From JACCSI01 sp035575715 (GTDB lineage: Bacteria; Acidobacteriota; Vicinamibacteria; Vicinamibacterales; UBA2999): DNA of 64,000 nt. Positions within the stretch are counted from its first letter, which is position 1. The number at the start of each line of letters is the position of its first letter. Shown in pieces: positions 24,682 to 31,710 of the stretch. The notes under the pieces are model-generated. The model had not been told where the DNA came from. It saw only the letters and a program-made list of their open reading frames with translations, and did not search any database. The position numbers were made by a program, and so were the translations under genes. Location: the NCBI GenBank assembly GCA_035575715.1, contig DATLXN010000050.1:62001-126000 (forward strand), read 5' to 3'.

Positions 24682-26522
24682 AGCTCGTTCTCGTCGTCGT
24701 CGCCCAGTTGCTGGCCGCGACGACGGTTCAGGGGCAGCCGCGGGCGTTCGCGATTCACGACATTCAAGGTCCCGGCGCCCGATCGCCGCTGGCCGGTGAA
24801 GTGGTCACCACGACTGGTATCGTCACGGGTCGCAAAGCCAACGGCTTTTTTCTGCAGATGCCGGACGACGCGGCGGATGCCGATCCGCGGACGTCGGAAG
24901 GGATCTTCGTCTTTACCACCACCGCGCCCGCTGCGAACCTCACACCCGGGACGCTCGCTGCGGTCACTGGGCGGGTGATCGAATTCGTTTCTGCGGCGGA
25001 TCCAGGCAGTCCGCCGCTTACGGAACTGAGCGAGCTGCAGTCGATCGAGGTCCGCGGCGCGGGCGCGCGCCTGCCCGCTCCGATCGAGATTCGATCCGAC
25101 AATCTCGCTCCCGGCGGTGCGCACGACCAACTTGAACGGCTCGAAGGTATGCGGGTGCGCATTGCGTCGCTGACGATGGTGTCACCGACGCTCGGCTCGG
25201 TGACTGAGTCGAGCGCTTCGGGATCGTCGAACGGCGTCTTCTATGGCGTGATCACGGGCACGCCGCGGCCGTTTCGGGAGCCGGGCATCGACGTCCGTGA
25301 GGCGCTGCCGGCCGGTGCGCCGTGCTGCGTGCCGCGGTTCGACGGCAACCCTGAACGGATCCGTGTTGATAGCGATGGTCAGCCGGGCGCGGCCGCACTC
25401 AATGTTGCGACCGGCACGATCATCGACAACCTGATCGGTCCCCTCGATTACGGATTCCAGTCTTACACGGTGCTCCCAGACCCGTCGTCGCCACCGACCG
25501 TGATTGCCGCTGCCGCGTTCGATCGGGTGCGCGCGCCGACGCCGGATGAATTTGCCGTCGCCTCGTTCAACCTGCAGCGCTTGTTCGACGCCACCGATGA
25601 CCCTGCGATCCGTGAGCCGGTGCTGACCGCGGCGGCGTTCCAGCGCCGACTGACTAAGGCGTCGCTGTATATGCGCCGGTTACTGCATCTGCCGGTGATT
25701 ATCGGCGTGCAGGAAGTCGAGAACCTCGCGACCCTGCAGGCGCTCGCCGCCACGCTCAACCGCGATGCGCGGGAGGCACGCGAACTGAAGCCGCGCTACG
25801 AGGCCTATCTCGACGAGGGCAATGACCCGGGCGGCATTGATGTCGGCTTCCTCGTCGACCGTGCGCGAGTCGACGTCCTGCAGGTGACTCAAGAGGGCCG
25901 TGCCGAGCTGTATCGCAATCCGATTAACGGCCGCTCGGAATTGCTGAACGATCGCCCGCCGCTCGTGCTGACCGCCCGCGTCCTGCGCGTCAACGGGCCG
26001 GGCGCAACACTGACCGTGGTCGTCAATCACCTCCGTTCACTGGTCGATATCGATCATCCGGTCGATGGTGCGCGCATTCGCGCCAAGCGGGCGGGGCAGG
26101 CCGAGTTTCTCGCGGCGCTCGTCGACCGGCGGCTGCGCGACCATCCGTCGGAACCGATCGCGGTGCTGGGCGACCTCAACGCCTTTGAATTCAACGACGG
26201 CTATGTCGACGTCACGGGAACGGTGCGCGGCGCCCCCAGCGCACGCGAGCAGGTCGTCACGCCGACCCGCGACGCGCTCGATCCCGATTTGGTCAACCTG
26301 ATCAACGTCGGTCCGGTCGATCAGCGCTATTCGTATGTGTTCGAAGGAAACGCGCAGACGCTGGATCACATCCTGGTCAGCGACAGCCTGCTGGCGCGGG
26401 TCACCGCGTTCGTGCATGTGCGCGGCAACGCGGACTCACCGGAGATCTGGCGATCGGACGGGGCCCGGCCGGAGCGGATCTCTGATCACGATCCAGCGCT
26501 GATCTATATTGCGTTTCGCTGA
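24678..26522 (+). CDS. Secreted endonuclease/exonuclease/phosphatase-family protein
   Basis: This 614-residue protein starts at GTG 24678, overlapping the TGA of the PQQ dehydrogenase (GTGA), and has a signal peptide (KLVLVVVAQLLAATTVQGQ). Residues about 25-130 resemble an OB-fold nuclease-associated domain (VVTTTGIVTGRKANGFFLQ). The C-terminal half is an EEP-fold catalytic domain: FAVASFNLQRLFD, PVIIGVQEVEN (metal-binding Glu), VVVNHLRS, VLGDLNAFEFND (catalytic Asp-Asn) and ISDHDPALI (terminal Asp-His). It is probably an extracellular nuclease that scavenges DNA and phosphate, or a phosphodiesterase. The coupling to an alcohol dehydrogenase has no obvious explanation. Confidence 0.9.
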   Translation: MKLVLVVVAQLLAATTVQGQPRAFAIHDIQGPGARSPLAGEVVTTTGIVTGRKANGFFLQMPDDAADADPRTSEGIFVFTTTAPAANLTPGTLAAVTGRVIEFVSAADPGSPPLTELSELQSIEVRGAGARLPAPIEIRSDNLAPGGAHDQLERLEGMRVRIASLTMVSPTLGSVTESSASGSSNGVFYGVITGTPRPFREPGIDVREALPAGAPCCVPRFDGNPERIRVDSDGQPGAAALNVATGTIIDNLIGPLDYGFQSYTVLPDPSSPPTVIAAAAFDRVRAPTPDEFAVASFNLQRLFDATDDPAIREPVLTAAAFQRRLTKASLYMRRLLHLPVIIGVQEVENLATLQALAATLNRDAREARELKPRYEAYLDEGNDPGGIDVGFLVDRARVDVLQVTQEGRAELYRNPINGRSELLNDRPPLVLTARVLRVNGPGATLTVVVNHLRSLVDIDHPVDGARIRAKRAGQAEFLAALVDRRLRDHPSEPIAVLGDLNAFEFNDGYVDVTGTVRGAPSAREQVVTPTRDALDPDLVNLINVGPVDQRYSYVFEGNAQTLDHILVSDSLLARVTAFVHVRGNADSPEIWRSDGARPERISDHDPALIYIAFR

Positions 26523-26537
26523 GTGTAAAAAGCGAGC

Positions 26538-29450
26538 ATGACTGGTGACATTGTTTCGCATTACCGCGTCCTTGGTCTGCTGGGGGGCGGCGGCATGGGT
26601 GTGGTCTACGAGGCTGAAGACACCCGGCTGGGCCGTTCGGTCGCGCTGAAATTCCTGCCGCCCGCCCTGTCATCCGATGCGCATGCGAATGAACGCTTTC
26701 AGCGCGAGGCGCGAGCGGCCTCGGCGCTAAATCACCCCAACATCTGCACGATCTATGACGTCGGTCAGGTGGGCGGCCCCGAGAGCCAGCACTTCATCGT
26801 GATGGAACGGTTGCAAGGCCAGACGCTCAAACATCGCATCGCGGCGGGGCCCCTTGAAGAAGCGGAGGCCTTGGCACTGGCGCAGGAACTGGCCGATGCG
26901 TTGGACGCGGCACATACGCGCGGCATCATTCATCGCGATCTCAAGCCGGCCAATATCTTCGTCACCGATCGTGGCCACGCCAAAATCCTCGACTTCGGTT
27001 TGGCCAAGCTCGATGCGCGTAGTGCCGATCCGCAATTCACCGCCGCCCCGACGCTGACCCCGTCGCCCGACGACCGCCATCTCACCCATCCCGGCACGAC
27101 GTTAGGGACGGTCGCCTACATGTCGCCAGAACAGGCGCGCGGCCGCGTCGTCGACGCGCGCAGCGATCTGTTTTCGCTTGGAGTCGTGCTCTATGAAATG
27201 GTCACGGGGCGTCTGCCGTTCGGTGGAGAAACACCTGCGGTGATCTTTGACGCGATCCTGAATCGTGCGCCTCTGGCGCCGACGCGCCTGGTCCCGTACC
27301 TTTCGTCGGAGTTCGAGCGCACGATCCAGCGGTTGCTCGACAAGGATCCGGAAATGCGTTATCAGACCGCCGCTGATGTGCGTGCGGATTTGCGTCGGGC
27401 GCAGCGGGAAAGCGCAAGCCATCTATCCACACCGCTGCACGCGACGACCGCACCGGTCGAGTCGCGCGGCGTGACTCCCGCGTCGGACTCACGCGCGACG
27501 CCGGAGGCGGGGTTGGCGCAGCCGAGCGGCGTGTCGCAGACACTCGCTGCGGTGCGCGCGCCGCGACAGCGATGGATCGCGCCAACGGCCGTGGCCGTGG
27601 CGGCGACGGCGGGGGCAATTGTCACCGCGTTGTTGCTGTCGACGCGCAATGCGCCGGCATTGAACGCTCGTGATGTCGTGGTCGTGAGCGATTTCGTCAA
27701 TACCACGGGCGACGAAGTGTTCGACGCGGCGCTCGAGCAGGCGCTGGCGGTGAAGCTGGAAGAGTCGCCATTCTTGAGCATCTACGGCGAGGGCCGAGTA
27801 CGCGAAGGGCTGCGTTTAATGGGGCGCAGTTCAGAGGACCGGCTGACCCCGGCGCTGGCGCGCGACCTCTGTCAACGGCAATCCTTGAAGGCGACCATCA
27901 ATGGATCGATCGCTCCGCTCGGTGCACGCTACGTGCTTTCGCTCACGGCGATTGGCTGCGAGGACGGGGACACGATTGCGCGCGCGCAAGCCGAGTCACC
28001 GTCGAAAGAGGAGGTATTGCGGACGCTCGGTGAGGCCAGCGTTGCCCTTCGCCAGCGGCTCGGTGAATCGCTGGCCTCGATCAAAAGCTACGACGCACCG
28101 ATCGAACAGGCGACCACCACTTCCCTGGAGGCCCTGCGCACCTTTGGTCTCGGTCAGGCAGCGCGCGACCGTAACGACGAGCGCGGCGCGATCCCGCTGC
28201 TCAAGCGGGCCGCCGAAATCGACCCGAATTTTGCCATGGCCCACGCCAGGCTCGGTGCGGCGTATGCCAACCTAGGCCGATCAAACGAAGCGCAACCGGC
28301 CATCGCGCGAGCCTACGAGTTGCGCGCACGGGTCAGCGAGAGCGAGCGCTTCTACATCGAGGCGAGGTACGCCGAACTGGTGCTGGCCGACGACTTGAAA
28401 GCCGTGGAGGTGTATCAGGCGTGGCAACAGCGTTATCCCAATGACTGGACGACCTACAACAACCTGTCGATCATGCTGCTTCGGCTGAGCCGCGACGACG
28501 AAGCGCTGGTCCAGGCGCAGCAGGCGATTCGTCTGAATCCAGATGTGTCGTTCCCGTACGGGAATCTGGCCGAGGTGTTCATCCGCTTGCAGCGGTATGA
28601 CGAGGCGCGCCAGGTCCTGGAGGAATCGCTGGCGCGCGGTTTCAAGTGGCCCAACGATTTCATCCGAATTGGACAGGCGCAGGGGAACCAGGCCTTGGTC
28701 GAGAAAGGTCTGAACATGCTGCCCACCGAGCGCCGTCCGATCGTCGTTGCTCGCTTGGCGTATCAGGACCTCCAGGCGAGCGGGCGGTTTCGTGCCGCCG
28801 CGACGGCGCGGAACCAGCTGATTCAGACCCAACGCGGCAGTGCCGATGGCGATGGTTCGGGTGAGCCGCTCAGCGGCGCGCTAGAGGCCGCGATCGTCGG
28901 GAGCCCTGAAGCTCGCACCCTGGTCGCGACCGCGCTGAGCCGGCCGGCTCTGGCCCCGGGGCAACGGGCGTCGGCGTCAATGGTCCTCGCCATGCTGGGC
29001 GACGCCGCCGCAGCGCGGCGCCAACTGGAACTCGCGTTCGCCGCCGCCCCCGGTGTGCGCGATGGCGCCGTCGTTTGGAGACCGCGGACCGAGGCGCATC
29101 TGGCACTGACCGCCGGCGATCCGGAGCGTGCGCTGATCGCGCTGCGAGCGGCGCAGATCTATAGGGCGGCGCGTCCGGCCCTCCTCTACATTTCGGGCAC
29201 GGCCAACCTGGGCGCGCGACGTGGCGCTGACGCGCTCACCGACTGGAACCGGATGAAGCAAATCAGCGGCTCTGGTTTCTGGCATGTCCTCGGCACGCTG
29301 GGTACGGCGCGGAGTCACGCACTGCTGGGTGATCGACTGGCGGCGCAGCGCGCCTATCAGGACTTCCTCCTGGCGTGGAAGGACGCCGATGTCGATCTGC
29401 CTTTATTGATCCAGGCGAAAGCGGAATACGCGAAGCTGGACACGCCGTGA
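26538..29450 (+). CDS. Ser/Thr protein kinase with large C-terminal TPR domain
   Basis: This 970-residue membrane kinase has its kinase domain at about 1-280: GGGGMGVVYEAED, VALKFLP, HRDLKPANIF, DFGLAK and MSPEQARG. After a Pro/Ala/Thr-rich linker, one transmembrane helix (about 340-360, TAVAVAATAGAIVTALLL) leads to a long C-terminal part. This has an adenylate-cyclase-like alpha/beta segment (VVVVSDFVNTTGDEVFD) and many TPR units from about 540 (AIPLLKRAAEIDPNFAMAHA, ALVQAQQAIRLNPDVSFPYG). The architecture is common in Acidobacteria. The stop overlaps the GTG of a truncated second kinase gene. Confidence 0.92.
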   Translation: MTGDIVSHYRVLGLLGGGGMGVVYEAEDTRLGRSVALKFLPPALSSDAHANERFQREARAASALNHPNICTIYDVGQVGGPESQHFIVMERLQGQTLKHRIAAGPLEEAEALALAQELADALDAAHTRGIIHRDLKPANIFVTDRGHAKILDFGLAKLDARSADPQFTAAPTLTPSPDDRHLTHPGTTLGTVAYMSPEQARGRVVDARSDLFSLGVVLYEMVTGRLPFGGETPAVIFDAILNRAPLAPTRLVPYLSSEFERTIQRLLDKDPEMRYQTAADVRADLRRAQRESASHLSTPLHATTAPVESRGVTPASDSRATPEAGLAQPSGVSQTLAAVRAPRQRWIAPTAVAVAATAGAIVTALLLSTRNAPALNARDVVVVSDFVNTTGDEVFDAALEQALAVKLEESPFLSIYGEGRVREGLRLMGRSSEDRLTPALARDLCQRQSLKATINGSIAPLGARYVLSLTAIGCEDGDTIARAQAESPSKEEVLRTLGEASVALRQRLGESLASIKSYDAPIEQATTTSLEALRTFGLGQAARDRNDERGAIPLLKRAAEIDPNFAMAHARLGAAYANLGRSNEAQPAIARAYELRARVSESERFYIEARYAELVLADDLKAVEVYQAWQQRYPNDWTTYNNLSIMLLRLSRDDEALVQAQQAIRLNPDVSFPYGNLAEVFIRLQRYDEARQVLEESLARGFKWPNDFIRIGQAQGNQALVEKGLNMLPTERRPIVVARLAYQDLQASGRFRAAATARNQLIQTQRGSADGDGSGEPLSGALEAAIVGSPEARTLVATALSRPALAPGQRASASMVLAMLGDAAAARRQLELAFAAAPGVRDGAVVWRPRTEAHLALTAGDPERALIALRAAQIYRAARPALLYISGTANLGARRGADALTDWNRMKQISGSGFWHVLGTLGTARSHALLGDRLAAQRAYQDFLLAWKDADVDLPLLIQAKAEYAKLDTP

Positions 29451-29541
29451 TCGCCGTTGACCTGGCCATTGGCACCCGCCTCGGGCCCTACGAAATCCTG
29501 TCCCTGATCGGTTCCGGCGCCATGGGTGTGGTCTGGGAGCC
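29447..29541 (+). pseudogene. 5' fragment of another Ser/Thr kinase gene
   Basis: Starting at GTG 29447, overlapping the preceding kinase stop (GTGA), the frame reads IAVDLAIGTRLGPYEILSLI and then GSGAMGVVW, an unmistakable start of a Hanks-type kinase up to the glycine-rich loop. After GVVWE the similarity ends abruptly and the sequence becomes the antisense of the alpha/beta hydrolase C terminus. The rest of the kinase, including the lysine, catalytic loop and DFG, is absent. This looks like a deletion or rearrangement breakpoint near 29541. Confidence 0.8.
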
Positions 29542-29560
29542 ACTCTTGCGGCCACGGCTG

Positions 29561-30412
29561 TTAGACGCCGGCGACGAAGGCGTGGACCGCGGTCCAGTAA
29601 GGGGCGCCGTCGCGCGGCAGCGGGTCGTTGTGATCGCCGCCGGCGATGGTCACGAACGTCTTGGGCCCCGGCAGCGCTTCGTATAGCCGGGTGCCGAGAT
29701 GGTAGGGGATGACGCTGTCGCGATCGCCGTGGAGGACCAGCGCCGGCGCACGCACGGCTGCCATCCAGTCAGCGGTCGCGAACCGATACGTGGAAAGAAA
29801 CGACAGTGCCCACAGCAGCGGCGAATCCTGCAGCACGTCGCGCGCTGAGGGGAAGCCGGCCTCCAGCACGACGCCGTCAGGCGCGCGGCGACTGGCGGCG
29901 TAGGCGGCCATCGGCGTGCCGAGCGAGCGACCCCAGTAGAGGAGCGGCACACCGGTCCGCCGCGCGGTGGTGTGCACGTAGTGCAGCACCGCGTCGGTGT
30001 CGCGATACAAGCCCTGCTCGGTGGGACTGCCGGTGCTGACGCCGTAGCCGCGGTAGTCGAATCCGATCACGTCGAATCCCTGCCGCCAGAGACCGACCAG
30101 CACGTCGGCCCACAGTGACAGGTTGCCCCCGTTGCCGTGAAAGTAGACCACCTGCGCCCGCGCGTCCGCGCGCGGCAGGTGCCACACGCGCAAGCGCTCT
30201 CCGTCTTCAGTGATGACCGTCGCGGCCGTGAACGGGACGCCGAAGGACTGCGGCGTCCCGTCCTCGCCTGGACTTGGAAAGAAGGCGAAACCTGGCTCGG
30301 CGCGGCGGACCAGCCAGCCAACCAGGAGGACCAGGCCCAGCAGCGCGCCGATTGCTACCGGTAGAAGAAGTCGCCGATCAGCGAGATTCACTGAAGGCGC
30401 GCGCCTCGGCAT
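29561..30412 (-). CDS. Membrane-anchored alpha/beta hydrolase
   Basis: This protein of about 283 residues has an N-terminal membrane anchor (LLLPVAIGALLGLVLLVGWLV, residues 15-35) followed by an alpha/beta hydrolase of the BEM46/ABHD13 type. The oxyanion segment is YFHGNGGNL, the nucleophile is Ser163 in YWGRSLGTP, the acid is Asp in VLHGDRDSVIP and the His lies in GGDHNDPL. It is probably an esterase or thioesterase with its domain outside the membrane. Start ATG 30412 overlaps the upstream lipoprotein gene by 35 bases; GTG 30391 would reduce the overlap. A longer upstream start is possible but unlikely. Confidence 0.9.
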   Translation of the reverse strand: MPRRAPSVNLADRRLLLPVAIGALLGLVLLVGWLVRRAEPGFAFFPSPGEDGTPQSFGVPFTAATVITEDGERLRVWHLPRADARAQVVYFHGNGGNLSLWADVLVGLWRQGFDVIGFDYRGYGVSTGSPTEQGLYRDTDAVLHYVHTTARRTGVPLLYWGRSLGTPMAAYAASRRAPDGVVLEAGFPSARDVLQDSPLLWALSFLSTYRFATADWMAAVRAPALVLHGDRDSVIPYHLGTRLYEALPGPKTFVTIAGGDHNDPLPRDGAPYWTAVHAFVAGV

Positions 30413-31043
30413 ACAGCGTGAGGATGCTGCTGGCATAGGTGGTCGCTGTCGCCCAGTTGCCATTCCCCATCTGGTTCCACGTCGGCGCCTTTCCTTTGGG
30501 CAGCACTAATGCAAAGCGCGGGTCGACGCACGGATTGCGCAGCGGCGGCACTGTGCAGGTCACCGCGCTCGCGTCGGCGTACGCGCGGAGGTGCTGAATC
30601 TGAGCGCGGACACCAGTCCGCGCATCGGGAAAGATCGCCGGCGCCGGATTGGTGTCGGTGGCGCCGATGCCGGCAAAATTGTTGGACGAGGCGGGGATCG
30701 AGCCGCTGAATCTGAACCACCCGGTTTCCACCACGCTCTGCATGAAAGCGATGTCGCCGGCGACCCCTTCGGCGGCCCCCTCCTCGATAAAGATGGTGGC
30801 CATCGCCTCGAGCGGCACCGTCGCGACATAGGTCGCCGGAGGGCGCGGCTGGCGGCCGTTGAACCACGCCACGATCTGATCAGCGCGCAGTCGCGAGCTC
30901 CCCATGATCGCCAACGTCGAGGGGGTCGGCGCCGGACTCACCGCGTCGGGAGCCGTGGGTGACCGTGATCCGCAAGCCACCGCGAAGCCGAGCCACGCCG
31001 TGACGAGAAGGAGGGGAAGCGGTGCGCGCGCCTGCACCGTCAC
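30378..31043 (-). CDS. Lipoprotein with glucosaminidase-like domain
   Basis: This 221-residue protein has a lipoprotein signal (PLLLVTAWLGFAVACGS, lipobox cysteine near residue 24) and a Pro/Ala/Thr linker. A domain like the peptidoglycan N-acetylglucosaminidase family follows, with the segments IFIEEGAAEGVAGDIAFMQS, VVETGWFRFSG (catalytic-type Glu) and NNFAGIGATD. It is probably an outer-membrane or periplasmic murein hydrolase. It lies upstream of, and overlaps, the alpha/beta hydrolase gene on the same strand. Confidence 0.85.
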   Translation of the reverse strand: MTVQARAPLPLLLVTAWLGFAVACGSRSPTAPDAVSPAPTPSTLAIMGSSRLRADQIVAWFNGRQPRPPATYVATVPLEAMATIFIEEGAAEGVAGDIAFMQSVVETGWFRFSGSIPASSNNFAGIGATDTNPAPAIFPDARTGVRAQIQHLRAYADASAVTCTVPPLRNPCVDPRFALVLPKGKAPTWNQMGNGNWATATTYASSILTLYAEARAFSESR

Positions 31044-31077
31044 ACCTTATTCTATTTTCAGGTCCCGGAGCGCACCC

Positions 31078-31200
31078 TCAGCGCGGCTCCGTCCGCGGTC
31101 CGACACCCGGCTCGCCGCCGGTCACCGTCTTGAACACTCCGGTGCTGCCGCCCGCGTAAAGAATGTCCGGATTCTGTGGATTTGCCCTGTCAATTTTCAA
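31078..31200 (-). pseudogene. Fragment of a BNR/beta-propeller repeat protein
   Basis: On the minus strand about 40 codons read IDRANPQNPDILYAGGSTGV followed by FKTVTGG, the characteristic repeat of secreted sialidase/VPS10-like propeller proteins (IDPxNPxxLYAGTxxGVFKSxDGG). Upstream of this repeat the frame runs into the opposite-strand receptor remnant and has no family similarity. It is an orphan repeat rather than a gene. Confidence 0.6.
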
Positions 31201-31222
31201 AAGCGTCGCGATTAAGGGCCGC

Positions 31223-31381
31223 GGAAAGTTACAGCTCCGGAGCGAGATCTTCAACCTGTTCAACCGTGCGCATTTTTCCCAGCCCAACGCGGTGACCGAT
31301 GCGCCCCTGACGGTCGGGCGGATCAGCGCGACGGCGATTGACTCACGGCAGATCCAGCTCGCGGTGAAGGATGTGTTCTGA
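31223..31381 (+). pseudogene. 3' remnant of a TonB-dependent receptor gene
   Basis: About 52 codons read KLQLRSEIFNLFNRAHFSQP through to QIQLAVKDVF and a stop. This is the last beta strands of a carboxypeptidase-regulatory TonB-dependent receptor, ending in the aromatic residue typical of outer-membrane barrels (compare the intact receptor at 53894-56998, with VQVRFEMFNALNTTNF). Nothing upstream continues the barrel. It abuts the oppositely oriented propeller fragment, marking a rearrangement scar. Confidence 0.75.
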
Positions 31382-31483
31382 GTCGGCGATACCCGCCAAC
31401 GCGTCGCGAGGCTTGGCCGAATGACGTTTATTTCTTGAACGAGCTAGCGCACTGGAAACCACCGAGGTACGCTGTCACAAAGC

Positions 31484-31669
31484 ATGGGCGACGAGTTCTC
31501 GGTCCAATGTCCATACTGCGGCCAAGTAGTCGACATCTATGTCGAACCGGACGTCACCGGCTCCTTCGTTCAGGACTGCGAGGTGTGCTGCAATCCCTGG
31601 CGGGTGAGCGTCGCTGGCCGCGGTGACGAACGTTACGTCGACGTGCAACGCGGCGATGGGTCGGAGTAA
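31484..31669 (+). CDS. CPXCG-motif cysteine-rich protein
   Basis: This 61-residue protein of the small CPXCG family has a first pair in VQCPYCGQ and a second in DCEVCCNPW, together forming a probable zinc ribbon, with the family's acidic middle (EPDVTGSFVQDC). Family members are cytosolic and of unknown function. It lies 41 bases upstream of the PEP carboxylase gene on the same strand and may be cotranscribed. Confidence 0.88.
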   Translation: MGDEFSVQCPYCGQVVDIYVEPDVTGSFVQDCEVCCNPWRVSVAGRGDERYVDVQRGDGSE

Positions 31670-31710
31670 TGTGGCGCGATTTATTCGCCTGGGTCTGGTA
31701 GCGTCAGCCG

